NCBI GenBank assembly: GCA_012934845.2
Contig: WNNJ02001459.1
Location: 45,642-109,641 of the forward strand
DNA: 64,000 bases
DNA from: Pomphorhynchus laevis
Lineage: Eukaryota > Acanthocephala > Palaeacanthocephala > Echinorhynchida > Pomphorhynchidae
Direction of reading: 5' to 3'
Positions 43,406 through 56,699 of this stretch are shown piece by piece. The position numbers were made by a program, and so were the translations under genes. The notes below the pieces were generated by a model. It saw only the letters and a list, made by a program, of their open reading frames with translations, ran no database searches and was not told the origin of the DNA. How positions within the stretch are numbered: position 1 is the stretch's first letter; every line of letters begins with the position of its first letter.

Positions 43406-44440
43406 AACATTTAAAATGTTTTTTAAAATTAAAAGTTGTAACCAACTCGGAAAACTAACGAACATTGATTTTGGTTTTTGTCTTTGTCCGGATTATTGCT
43501 TAGCTTGTACGCTTATAAGTCAAATAAATATGTGTGAATCTTAAACCTCTAGATTTTTTTGCAACCGTGAACGATATCATGGTGGTTTAATTTTAGTGGT
43601 CAATAGGTCAATAATCAATTTAGAGAGTGTTCATGTAAAAATTATGAAAATCTTATTTGCATTTCAGCGGTTGATATTATTGATGAATTCTCAAGGTGCT
43701 TTGGTAACGAATCAATTTCTGTTCGTGTTGTAGTCGCTGAAGACTTTCATGCTCGATTCACCAACTTACAATCAAATAAACTATTTAATTACAACTAAAC
43801 TATTTGATAAACCATCGACTACTCTATTCTGTTAAATATAAATACACATATTACAGCAGAGAGTTCGTCGTATAAGCCCAGAATAATCGTAGTTGTATCC
43901 ATATTATAGTAGCAAATGTAGGGATATATATAAATATCGATTTACTCCAGAAGAGGCATAAACACCAGTCAGCATTATATATATCGTCATCAGACAAAGA
44001 AATAGAACCGAATTATTTTCGCAATATTCAAAGTCGCTACTTTGAATATTGTCGCCCGGTCATCTTATGTGTGATGACAAGTTTCACCTGAAAAAATTGT
44101 CTTGTTTATGATAATTACATACAATAAACGACTAAAGAAGATCGTTTTTAGGTTGAAATGTTTCAAATAAAGATTGTTCTCTCCTGCTGTTTTTCTCAAA
44201 GAAATTGTATTATTGGTCTTCGATGATCGCAGGCTGCAGTATCAAACAAAAAGTAATATATATATATGTATATATATCATTTGGTCGGCTTCATAAATTA
44301 TCCTCGTGTGAATTCTTTAATCCTAGATGCAGCACTGTACACTACAATCAGCGTAGGTGGACCTCATCAGCAGTGAGCCTACGCCTACATTTCGTGTATC
44401 GGTCCTTTAATGATCTGGTGAAATTTTGGAATATGGCATA
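43406..44440. other. Spacer with a hairpin
   Basis: No gene recognised. 44023-44053 contains CAATATTCAAAGT and its complement around a 4-bp loop. A frame at 43672-43797 reads VDIIDEFSRCFGNESISVRV but has no family and no phase-compatible acceptor. Confidence 0.4.
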
Positions 44441-44449
44441 TAAATGTGC

Positions 44450-44765
44450 GCAGGTAGGATTGTTATTCCAAGTAAGTTAAGAAGAGATGTATTGAAAGCT
44501 ATTCATGCAGGTCATGCGATATTGTGGGATCGAAATCGTTGTCTAGAACCTACTTATGGTGGCTGGGTATAAATGGAGATTTAGAACAATATGTACACAC
44601 ATGTCAGGCTTGTCAGCAAAACCGACGATGTGAACCTGAACATCCGATAATGAACTGACCTAATTCACGTTGGCAGCATGCTCACGTTGATTTTGCCGGT
44701 CCAGTTGACGGATAAATGTTCATGGTTATGGTATGTGCAATGACAAAAAGGCCAGAAGTTGTTAA
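44450..44765 (+). mobile_element. Ty3/gypsy integrase fossil
   Basis: A fragment of a Ty3/gypsy-family pol gene covering the integrase zinc-finger region (HxxH and CxxC, with HTCQACQQNRRCEPEHP) and the start of the catalytic core (WQHAHVDFAGP). It is broken, with a few breaks, and no LTRs, gag or protease are nearby. The satellite array begins directly at its right end. Probably an old insertion truncated by, or before, amplification of the array. Confidence 0.8.
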
Positions 44766-44784
44766 TTGAGATGACAAAATTAGG

Positions 44785-47700
44785 ATGATTCAGAAAGCAC
44801 GTGGTTTGCTTAAATAGGCTATTCCCATGCTACAAGGTCAGCGAATTCTCGGAGATGCCTTTTCAATATATCACAAGGCAGCCGAAACGACTGATGGTAG
44901 TTCACCCTACTGATGAGTGCTGCCGGCTACCATCAGATCGTCTAGGAGTGATAACGAAGTCTGCTCTGCTTGTAATCGAACTCCGGTTTTTGGCAAAATT
45001 CTTGATTATACAACTGTAGCTTGTAAGCTCCCGGAGAACAGTGTTAATCATTCAGCTCTTAAATTATAAAAATGTATCCTCAAAGGAACCTGTTAGAAAA
45101 CAACCAACAACAGCAATAAAATTTCCTGCTGATTAAATTAAGATGAGTCGGAAAGAACGTTGTTTGCTTAAAAAGGCTATGCCTATGCTACAAGGTCAGC
45201 GAATTCTCGGAGATGCCTTTTCAATATACCACAAGGCAGCCGAAACAACTGATGGTAGTTTACCCAACTGTAGTGCTGCCGGCTACCGTCAGTTTGTCTA
45301 TGAGTGATAACGAAGTCTGCTTTGCTTGTAATCGAACTCCGGTTTTTGGCAAGATTCTTGATTATACAACTGTAGCTTGTAAGCTCCTGGAGAACAGTGT
45401 GAACCATTCAGCTCATAAAATATAAAAATGTATCCTTAAAGGATTCTGTTAGAAAACAACAAATGACAGCAATAAAATTTCCTCCCGATTATATTAGAAT
45501 GATCCGGAAAGAACGTAATTTGCTTAATGAGGCTATGCCCATGCTACCATGTCAGCGAATTCTCGTAGATGCTTTTTTAATATATCACAAGGCAGCCGAA
45601 ACGACTGATGAGTAGTTCACCCTACTGATGAGTGCTGCCGGCTACCATCAGATCGTCTAGGAGTGATAACGAAGTCTGCTCTGCTTGTAATCGAACTCCG
45701 GATTTTGGCAATATTCTTAATTAAACAACTGTAGCTTGAGCGCTCCCGAAGACAGTGTGAACCATTCAACTTTTAAATTATAAAAATGTATCCTTGAAGG
45801 ATCTGGTTAGAAAACAACCAACGACAGCAAGAAAACTTCCTGCCGATTAAATTATGATGATTCGGAAAGCACTTGGTTTGCTTAAATAGACTATGCCTAT
45901 GCTACTACGTCAGCGAATTCTCGGAGAGGCCTTTTCAATATATCACAAAGTAGCCGAAACGACTGATAGTTGTTCACCCTACTGATGAGTGCTGCCGGCT
46001 ACCATCATATCACCTCGCAGTGATAACAAAGTCTGCTCTGCTTGTAATCGAACTCCGGTTTTTGGCAAAATTCTTGATTATACGACAGTAGCTTGTAAGC
46101 TCCCAGAGAACAGTGTTAACCATTCAGCTCTCAAATAGTAAAAATGTATCGTCAAAGGATCCTGGTAGAAATCAACAACGACAGCAAGAATATTTCCTGC
46201 CGATTAAATTAGGATAATACGGAAAGCACGTGGTTTGCTGAAATAGGCTATGACTATGCTACCACGTCAGCGAATTCTCGGAGATGCCTTTTCAATATAT
46301 CACAAGGCAGCCGAAACGACTGATGGTAGTTCACCCTACTGATGAGTGCTGCCGGCTACCATCAGATCGTCTAGGAGTGATAACGAAGTCTGCTCTGCTT
46401 GTAATCGAACTCCGGTTTTTGGCAAAATTCTTGATTATACAACTGTAGCTTGTAAGCTCCCGGAGAACAGTGTGAACCATTCAGCTCTTAAATTATAAAA
46501 ATGTATCCTCAAAGGGATCCTGTTAGAAAACAACACGGGACAGCAATAAAATTTCCTGACGATTAAGTAAAGATGATCCGAAAAGCACGTGGTGTGCTTA
46601 CAGAGGCTTTGGCCGTGCTACAAGGTCAGCAAATTCTCAGAGATGTCTTTTCAATATATCACAAGGCTGCCGAAACGACTGATAGTAGTAAACTTTACTG
46701 ATGAGTGCTGCCGGCTACCATCAGATCGTCATGGAGTAATAACAAAGTCTGCTTTGCTTGTAATCAAACCCCTGTATTTGGAAAATTCTTGATTATACAA
46801 CTGTAGCTTGTAAGCTCCCGGAGAACAGTGTGAACCATTCAGCTCTTAAATTATAAAAATTTATCTTCAAAAGATCCTGTTAGAAAAACAACCAACGACA
46901 GCAATAAAATTTCATGCCGATTAAATTAGGATGATCCGGAAAGCACGTAGTTGTCTTAATGAGGCTATGCCCATGCTACTACGTCTGCGAATTCTCGAAG
47001 ATGACTTTTTATTATATCACAAAGCAACCGAAACGACTGATGGTACTTCATTCTACTAATGAAAGCTGCCGGCTACCATCAGATCGTCTAGTAGTGATAA
47101 CGAACACTGCTCTGCTTGTAATCGAAATCCCGTTTTTGTCAAGATTCTTGATTATACAACTGTAGCTTGTACGCGCTAAGAGAACAGTGTTAACCATTCA
47201 GCTCTTAAATTATAAAAATGTATCCTCAAAGGATCCTGTTAGAAAACAACCAACGACAGCAATAAAATTTCTGCCGATTAAATAAGGATGATCCGTATGG
47301 CACGTGGTTTGCTTAAAGAGGCTATGCCCATGCTAACACGTCAGCGAATTCTCGGAGATGGCTTTTCAATTTATCACAATACAGCCGAAACAACTGATGA
47401 TTGTTCACCCTACTGATGATTGCTAATAGCTACCATCAGATCATCTAGGAGTGATATCGAAATCTGGGCTGCTTGTAATCGAACTCCGGTTTTTGGCAAA
47501 ATTCTTGATTATACAACTGTAGCTTGTAAGCTCCCGGAGAACAGTGTGAACCATTCAGCTCTTAAATTATAAAAATGTATCCTTTATGGATCTTGTTAGA
47601 AAACAACCAACGAAAGCAAAAGAATTTTATGCTGATTAAATTTGTATGATGCGGGAAGCACGTGGTTTGCTTAAAGAGGCTATGCCCATGCTACCACGTC

Positions 47701-50700
47701 AGCGAATTCTCGGAGATTCCTTTTCAATATATCACAAGGCAGCCGAAACGACTGATGGTAATTCACCCTACTGATAAGTGTTGCCGGCTACCATCAGATC
47801 GTCTAGGAGTGATAACGAAGTCTGCTCTGCTTGTAATCGAACTCCGATTTTTGGCAAAATTCTTGATTATACAACTGTAGCTTGTAAGCTCCCGGAGAAC
47901 AGTGTGAACCATTCAGCTCTTAAATTATAAAAATGTATCCTCAAAGGATCCTGTTAGAAAACAACCAACGACAGCAATAAAATTTCCTGCCGATTAAATT
48001 AGGATGATCCGGAAAGCACGTGGTTTGCTTAAAGAGGCTATGCCCATGCTACCACGTCAGCGAATTTTCGGAGAAGCCTTTTCAATATATCACATGGCAG
48101 CCGAAAAGACTGATGGTAGTTCACCCTACTGTAGTGCTGATGGCTACCATCAGATCGTCTAGGAGTGATAACGAAGTCTGCTCTGCTTGTAATCGAACTC
48201 CGGTTTTTGGCAAAATTCTTGATTATACAACTGTAGCTTGTAAGCTCCCGGAGAACAGTGTGAACCATTCAGCTCTTAAATTATAAAAATGTATCCTTAA
48301 AGGATTCTGTTAGAAAACAACAAACGACAGCAATAAAATTTCCTGCCGATTAAATTTGGATGAACTGGAATGCACTTGGTTTGCTTAAAGAGGCTATGCC
48401 CATGCTACCATCTCAGCAAATTCTCGGAGATTCCTTTTCAATATATCACAAAGCAGCCGAAACGACTGATAGTTGTTCAGCCTACTAATGAGTGCTGCCG
48501 GCTATTATCAGATCGTCTAGCAGAGATAACAAAGTCTGCTCTGCTTTTAATCGAACTCCGGTTTTTGGCGAAATTCTTGATTATACAACTGTAGCTTGTT
48601 AGCTCTAGCCGAACAATGTGAACCTATCAGCTCTTAAATTATCAAAATGTATCCTCAAAGGATCCTGTTAGGAAATACAAATGACAGCAATAAAATTTAC
48701 TGACGATTTAATTAAGATGATCGGGAAAGCTCGTGGTTTGCTTAAAGAGGCTTTGCACATGCTACAAGGTCAGCGAATTCTCGGAGATGTCTTTTCAATA
48801 TATCACAAGGCAGCCGAAACGACTGATAGTAGTAAACTTTACTGATGAGTGCTGCCGGCTACCATTAGATCGTCATGGAGTGATAACGAAGTCTGCTTTG
48901 TTTGTAATCAAACTCCTGTATTTGGCAAAATTCTTGATTATACAACTGTAGCTTGTAAGCTCCCGGAGAACAGTGTTAACCATTCAGCTCTTAAATTATA
49001 AAAATGTATTCTTAAAGGATCCTGTTAAAAAACAAAAGCAACTGCAATAATATTTCCTGCCGATCAAATTGGGATGATCCGGAAAGCACGTGGTTTGCTT
49101 AAAGAGGCTATTCCTATTTTACCACTTCAACGAATTCTCGGAGATGCCTTTTCAATATATAACAAAGCAGCCAATGCGACTGATGGTATTTCACCCTTCT
49201 GATGAGTGCTGCCGGCTACCATCAGATCGTCTAGCAGTGATAACGAAGACTGCTCTGCTTGTAATCGAACACCGGTTTTTGGCAAAATTCTTGATTATAC
49301 AACTGTAGCATGTAAGCTCCCGGAGAACAGTGTGAACCATTCAGTTCTTAAATTATAAAAATGTGTCTTCAAAGGATCCTGTTAGAAAACAACAAACGAC
49401 AGCAATAAAATTTCATGCCGATTAAATTAGGATGATCCGGAAAGCACGTGGTTGTCTTAATGAGGCTATGTTCATGCTACTACGTCAGCGAATTCTCGGA
49501 GATGCCTTTTTATTATATAACAAGGCAGCCGAAACGACTGATGGTTGTTCACCCTACTGATGAGTGCTTCCGCCACCATCAGATCGTCTAAGAGTGATAA
49601 TGAAGTCTGCTCTGCTTGTAATCGAACTCCGGTTTTTGGCAAAATTCTTGATTATACGACAGTAGCTTGTAAGCTCCCAGAGAACAGTGTTAACCATTTA
49701 GCTCTTAAATAGTAAAAATGTATCGTCAAAGGATCCTAGTAGAAATCAAAAACGACAGCAAGAATATTTCCTGCCGATTAAATTAGGATGATACGGAAAG
49801 CACGTGGTTTGCTTAAAGAGGATATTCCTATGCTACCACTTCAGCGAATTCTCGGAGATGCCTTTTCAATATATCACAATACAGCCGAAACAACTGATGA
49901 TTGTTCACCCTACTGATGATTGCTGCCAGCTACCATCAGATCGTCTAGGAGTGATAACGAAGTCTGCTCGGCTTGTAATAGAACTCCGGTTTTTGGCAAA
50001 ATTCTTGATTATACAACTGTAGCTTGTAAGCTCCCGGAGAACAGTGTGAACCATTCAGCTCTTAAATTATAAAAATTTATCTTCAAAGGATCCTGTTAGA
50101 AAACAACAAACGACAGCAATAAAATTTCATGCCGATTAAATTAGGATGATCCGGAAAGCAAGTAGTTGTCTTAATGAGGCTATGCCCATGCAACTACGTC
50201 AGCGAATTCTCCGAGATGACTTTTTATTATATCACAAAGCAACCGAAACGACTGATGGTTCTTCATTCTACTGATGAAAGCTGCCGGTTACCATCAGATC
50301 GTCTAGAAATGATAACGAACACTGCTCTGCTTGTAATCGAAATCCCGTTTTTGTCAAGATTCCTGATTATACAACTGTAGATTGTAATCTTTAAGAGAAC
50401 AGTGTAAACCATTCAGCTCTTAAATTATAAAAATGTATCCTTTAAGGATCCGGTTAAAAAACGAATAGCGGAAGCAATAAAATTTTCTGACGATTAAATT
50501 AAGATGATACGGAAAGCACGTGATTTGCTTAAAGAGGCTATGCCCAAGCTACTACGTCAGCGAATTCTCGGAGATGCGTTTTCAATATATTACAAGGCAG
50601 CCGAAACGACTGATTGTGGTTAACCCTGCTGATGTGTGCTGCTGGCAACCATCAGATCTTCTAGGTGTGATAACGAAGTCTGCTCTACTTGTAATCAAAC

Positions 50701-53660
50701 TCCGCTTTTTGGCAAAATTCTTGATTATACAACTGTAGCTTGTAAGCTCCCGGAGAACAGTGTAAACCATTCAGCTTTAAAATTATAAAAATGTATCCTC
50801 AAAGGATACTGTTAGAAAACAACTAACAACAGCAATAAAATTTCCTGCTGATGAAATTGGGATGATCCGGAAAGAACGTGGTTTGCTTAATAAGGCTATG
50901 GCCATGCTACTACGTCAGCGAATTCTCGGAGATGCCTTTTCAATATATCACAAGGCAGCCGAAACGACTGATGGTAGTTCACCCTACTGATAAGTGCTGC
51001 CGGCTACCATCAGATCGTCTAGGAGTGATAACGAAGTATGCTCTGCTTGTAATTGAACTCCTGTTTTTTTGTACAATTCTTGATTATACAGCTGAAGCTT
51101 GTAAGCTCCCGGAGAACAGTATGAACCATTCAGCTCTTAAATTATAAAAATGTATCCTCAAAGGATCCTGTTAGAAAACAACCAACGACAGCAATAAAAT
51201 TTTCTGCCGATTAAATTAGGATGATCCGGAAAGCACGTGGTTTGCTTAAAGAGGCTATGCCCATGCTACCAGGTCAGCGAATTTGGAGATGCTTTTTCAA
51301 TATATCACAACACAGCCAAAGCGACTGATGTTATTTCACCCTACTGATGAGTGCTGCCGTCTACCATAAGATCGTAATGGAATGATAACGAAGTCTCTTT
51401 GCTTGTAATCAAACTCCTGTTTTTGGCAAAATTCTTGATTATACAACTGTAGCTTGTAAGCTCACATGGAACAGTGTGAACTATTCAGCTCTTAAATTAT
51501 ACAAATGTATTCTCAAAGGATTCGGTTAAAAAACAAAAGCGACAGCAATAAAATTTCCTGCTGATGAAATTAGGATGATCCGGAAAGCACGTGGTTTGCT
51601 TAATGAGGCTCTGCCCATGCTTCCACGTCAGCGAATTCTCGAAGATGCCTTTTCAATAAATAACAAGGCAGCCGAAACGACAGATGGTAGTTCTACCTAC
51701 TGATGAGTGCTGCCGCAACCATCAGATCGTCTAGGAGTGATAACGAACTCTGCTCTGCTTGTAATCGAACTCCGATATTTGTCAAACTTTTTGATTATAC
51801 AACTGTAGCTTGTAAGCTCCCGGAGAACAGTGTGAACCATTCAGTTCTTAAATTATAAAAATGTATCTTCAAGGATCCTGTTAGAAAACAACCAAACACA
51901 GCAATAAAATTCCTGTCAGATTAAATTAGGATGATCCGGAAAGCACGTGGTTTGCTTAAAGAGGCTATGCCCATGCTACCACGTCAGCGAATTCTCGGAG
52001 ATGCCTTTTCAATATATCACAAGGCAGCCGAAAACACTGATTGTAATTCACCCTACTAATAAGTGCTGCCGGCTACCATCGAATCGTCTCGGAGTGATAA
52101 CGAAGTCCGCTCTGCTTCTAATCGAACTCTGATATTTGGCAAAATTCTTGATTAAACATCTGTAGCTTGTAAGCTCCCGGAGAACAGTGTGAATTATTCA
52201 GCTATTAAATTATAAAAATGTATTATAAGAGGATCCTGTTAAAAAACAAAAACGACAGCAATAAAATTTCCTGCAGATTAATTTAGGATAATCCGTAAAG
52301 CCCGTGGTTTGCTAAAAGAGGCTATGATCATGCTACCACGTCAGCGAATTTTTTGAGATGCCTTTTCAATATATAACAAGGCAGCCAATGCGACTGATGG
52401 TATTTCACCCTTCTGATGAGTGCTGCCGGCTACCATCAGATCGTCTAGCAGTGATAACGAAGACTGCTCTGCTTGTAATCGAACTCCGGTTTTTGGCAAA
52501 ATTCTTGATTATACAACTGTAGCTTGTTGGCTCCCGGAGAACAGTGTTAACCATTCAGCTCTTAAATTTTAAAAATGTATCCTTAAAGGATCCTGTTAGA
52601 AAACAACCAACGATAGCAATAAAATTTCATGCTGATTAAATTAAGATGAGTCGGAAAGCACGTTGTTTGCTTTAAGAGGCTATGCCTTTGCTACAAGGTC
52701 AGCGAATTCTCGGAGATGCCTTTTAGATATATCACAAGACAGCCGAAACGACTGATGGTAGTTTACATTACTGATGAGTGCTGCGGCTACCATCAGATCA
52801 TCATGTAGTGATAACGAAGTCTGCTTTGCTTGTAATTGAACTTCTGTTTTTGGCAAAATTCTTGATTATACAACTGTAGCTTGTAAGCTCCGGAGAACAG
52901 TGTGAACCATTCAGCTCTTAAATTATAAAAATGTATCTTTAAAGGATTCTGTTAGAAAACAACAAACGACAGCAATAAAATTTCATGAGGATTAAATTTG
53001 GATGATCCGGAAAGCACGTGGTTTGCTTAAAGAGGCTATGCCCATGCTACCACGTCAGCGAATTCTCGGAGATGCCTTTTCAATATATCACAAACAGCCG
53101 AAACGACTGATAGTTGTTCACCCTACTGATGAGTGCTGCCAACTACCATTAGATCGTCTAGCAGTGATAACAAAGTCTGCTCTGCTTTTAATCGAACTCC
53201 GGCTTTTGGCAAAATTCTTGATTATACATTTGTGGCTTGTAATCTCCCGGAGAACAATGTGAATCATTCAGCTCTTAAATTATCAAAATGTATCCTCAAA
53301 GGATCTTGTTAGAAAACAACCAACGACAGCAATAAAATTTCCTGCCGATTTAATTTGGATGATCCGGAAAGCACGTGGTTTGCTTAAAGAGGCTATGCCC
53401 ATGCTACCACGTCAGCGAATTCTCGGAGATGCCTTTTCAATATATCACAAAGCAGCCGAAACGACTGATGGTAGTTCACCCTACTGATGAGTGCTGCCGG
53501 CTACCATCAGATCGTCTAGGAGTGATAACAAAGTCTGCTCTGCTTGTAATCGAACTCCGGTTTTTGGCAAAATTATTGATTATACAACTGTAGCTTGTAA
53601 GCTCACGGAGAACAGTGTGAACCATTCAGCTCTTAAATTATAAAAATGTATCTTCAAAGA
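44785..53660 (+). repeat. Satellite array, 25 units of about 357 bp
   Basis: Unit starts (ATGATCCGGAAAGCACGTGG or close) lie at 44785, 45143, 45499 and so on to 53359, spaced 354-359 bp. Nearly every unit carries an EcoRI site (GCGAATTCTCGG) and many a BamHI site (AAAGGATCCTG). The usual length, 357, is a multiple of 3, so short frames recur in register: one starting VCLKRLCPCYHVSEFSEMPF in about half the units, and one coding for IRKARGLLKEAMPMLPRQRI. No unit has a long intact gene and substitutions ignore codon position by eye, so I treat it as satellite DNA. Confidence 0.95.
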
Positions 53661-53664
53661 ATCC

Positions 53665-53890
53665 TCTCACTCCTAGACGAACTGATTATCACTTCTAGAC
53701 AAGCTGATATTAGCCGGAAGCACTCATCAGTAGGGTAAGTGTTTTATTTCGGCCTCCTTGTGATATATTAAGAAGGCATCTCCGAGAATTTGCTTACTTG
53801 GTAGCATGGGCGTTACGTCTTTAAACTAACTATGTACTTTTCGGATCATTATAATTGTATTCAGCAGGAATTTTACTTGCTGTCGTTGCT
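53665..53890 (-). repeat. Partial inverted satellite unit at array end
   Basis: Reverse complement of unit segments including ATGATCCGAAAAGTAC, TGCTACCAAGTAAGCAAATT, CTCGGAGATGCC and CCTACTGATGAGTGCT. It is more diverged than the array units. The array therefore ends in an inverted copy. Confidence 0.85.
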
Positions 53891-54590
53891 TGCTTTTTAT
53901 ATAACATAAATTATGTTTGCAATCTATTGTTTAAAATGTTTTATTTTCCTCTATTTTGTTATTTTATGTCTTCATTTTTATTGTTTTTTATTAATACATA
54001 TGTTTTGTACTTTTCTTGTACATTCTTAGTATTTTTTCCTTTATTGTTGTATTTTTTTTGCTGCTATCCATACAAACGAAAATGTTACATGAACAAATGT
54101 TAGCAATGATTTTGATTCCAACATCAATGTGCAAACTGACAAGAAACATTATTTATGTGATTTTTATTTAATTTTTGTCAAGGTTCATCACTTTTTTTCT
54201 TTCAAACGTTTTAAGTATCAATCGGACAATCAAAGCGTATTCTATTTGAAACTAACTTCTCTGTTATCCAAAGTTTACATTTTCGGAATCAAGGGCTATA
54301 TTGGTAGCTGAGAGGTGAGTTTTTGCTGTTGATTTAGATTTTTTGATCTTTGTTTTTTGTATTTGCTTTTTGTTTTTTATGTATTCATATGTAAATATAA
54401 CTGTATATTATATATATAATATACTTATATTTATAGATAATATAAGTACAGTTGGAAGGAATTAATCGTCATAAGCCAGTTGGGAAGAGAAAATATTTTT
54501 CCTAGATTCAAAAGGTACGGTGGGAAATAGCAGCAGAGAAGCTATCGCAATTTCTGAGCGATTTGTGATTCAGTTATATAAATTAGCCGC
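53891..54590. other. AT-rich spacer
   Basis: T-rich sequence with two short hydrophobic frames (53855-54103 and 54129-54311) that look like chance products of T-rich DNA. No feature recognised. Confidence 0.4.
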
Positions 54591-55848
54591 TACGATAATC
54601 GACTAATGAAAATAACAATTGTGACGGCGGGCCGCATTGCACACATGTCGGTCAGGCTTCTGATGGATCTCGCTGCCATGGTGACATAGATTATGGAAGA
54701 CGAAATAAGGATGGAGAACGAATAATTTAGTTTGCTGACTCGCACGATCTCTTACCAATACGTGGTTCATCCAGCGACCCACCCAGCTTCCAACCTACTA
54801 TAGGGCAAACACTAAAACTCAAATCGATTATATTCTAGTGCCGTGTAAGCACTTGTCCACAGTACCTATTGCTAAGGTCGTACCGTACGAGATGCTCGCA
54901 ACGCAACATCGTCCGATAATTGCAGTCATGAAAATCAAGTCAACAAAGTAAAAAAGTGATGGATAAGCACACGACATTATCTCGCACAAAATGGTAGCGT
55001 TTCGGCGATATGGACAAGTGATCTCGAAGATACGGCTTTCCGAAGTAACAACAGTTGAAGAAATATGGAACAAGACTGATAATATAGTGCATAGGATAGC
55101 GGATAAGACACTTGGTCGTACAAAAGACGGAAAAAGATACATTAAGCGTGATACATGACTCTGGACGCAAGATGTAAAATCAAAAGTCAAAGACAAGAAA
55201 CGAATATTTCATGCATATATAAGCGACAAGATACAGACAAACTGTCAAGGATACCATTTAGCAAAGAGAAACGCTAAGAAGGCAGTCGCGGTTGCCAGAT
55301 CCATTCACTATGATAATGTCCAAAAAAGATTCAATATACGCGATGGTGATATAAAAGATTCAATATACGCTATCTCGGCTTTTGAAGCGAAGGCATCAAA
55401 ACTCGCAGGATATCGAAAGGTTTTACTGCATCAATGGAAGGGACGGTAAACGTTAAATCGGTCGACACAAAGTTCGAGAGAGATGGCGTGATGATTTTAA
55501 GGAAATCTCAAATGAAGAGTTTCCGCATCTCCCGATCCCAGAAGTTGCAGTACGTCCGGTCAATGAACTCAAATAAGTGAGGACGAGGGTGAGGACGAGG
55601 TGAAAGAAGCATTAAAGCGTATGATGACAAGTAAACCTACAGGCCCAGACGACTGTGATTGAGTTTTTGAAGGAAAAATCTAGGACCCGGTCCCCTGGCT
55701 GACTAGGTTATTCATCAAGACCATTGATGATCATAACATACTGAGCAGTTAGCAGAACAGTACCAATATACCGATATGAAAAAAGAAGGGGAATCCCAAT
55801 GACTGCTCTAGTTACTGCCAAATTCAATTATTATCACAAACTATAAAA

Positions 55849-56058
55849 ATGTTCGAGCGTATCCTAGACAAGCGTATACGTGGCATTGTTAATATCGCAG
55901 TAAATCAAACAGAATTCGTCAAAAAAGGGGGCACTGCTGACGCTATCCACGCAGCTAAACCGACACTCGAAAAGCATCTGGAGAAATATCAGCCACTCCA
56001 CGATGCATTTGTGGACTTGAACATAGCTTTCGATCGTGTTTCGCATGAATTAATATAG
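55849..56058 (+). pseudogene. RTE reverse transcriptase core fragment
   Basis: Reads MFERILDKRIRGIVNIAVNQ, TEFVKKGGTADAIHAAKPTL and HDAFVDLNIAFDRVSHELI. The first catalytic Asp lies in FVDLNIAFD. In this clade the consensus is LERIL, QxGF, AFxDxxKAFDRVPxxxxW. The frame is broken soon after by a stop where Trp is expected. Confidence 0.85.
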
Positions 56059-56450
56059 TATTCACTGCGACATAATCAATTTCCGGAGCATCTAATCCTA
56101 TTGGTGATGCTACTTTACCAGAAGGCCGAAATCCGGGTTTTAAGTGCAGCTGGGATGCCACAGCCACTTTGAATATCAGTAGGCGTCTATCATGGTGAAG
56201 CGCTGTCTCTCACCGGCATTATTTAGCACAGTTATGGACGCTATAACGCGTGATATCCAAAAACCGATTTCTCACAAATTCTATACGCAGACGATATCCT
56301 TCTTGTGACGGGCAACAAAAACGACCTCGGGGAATCAAGTAAAGTCTGGAATAACCGACTGAATTCGGCCTACGACTTTATCTAGTCAAGACCGAATATC
56401 TAACAACATACCAACAGGAAAGTTGCACCATCAACATCAACGGCATTGAT

Positions 56451-56699
56451 TTGAGACGTACGGACAAGTTCAAGTACCTCGGAATCATACTTTCGGCAAG
56501 TGGCGACCTGACTCATGAAATCACGGCACGAATAAACTTAGCGGGGACAAAATGGCGAACGGCGGCATGCGCTTTATTTGACCGTCGAATTAAATACAAT
56601 CTAAAATCAAAGACCTATTCTCAATCATCCGTCCTGCTGCACAGAGTGTTGGCCTATTACCAAGACAGAGTAATGACGCCTAGCGATAATGGAGACTAA
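56451..56699 (+). pseudogene. RTE ORF2 post-palm fragment
   Basis: Reads RRTDKFKYLGIILSASGDLT then RINLAGTKWRTAACALFDRR, then IKYNLKSKTYSQSSVLLHRV. FKYLG, followed by the KWR...LxxRxxxxxLKxKxY block, is typical of the RTE thumb and connector. Confidence 0.8.

Noticed and set aside
43672-43797. Coding exon VDIIDEFSRCFGNESISVRV
   Set aside because: The acceptor would be phase 1, no partner donor was found and no domain is recognised.
44801-53593. Repeated open frames of 61-89 codons as a gene family
   Set aside because: They are one frame of each satellite unit, lack splice or promoter context, and differ by frameshifts and stops from unit to unit.
54828-55196. 122-codon minus-strand frame
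   Set aside because: Antisense shadow of the RTE linker and endonuclease end, which read correctly on the + strand.
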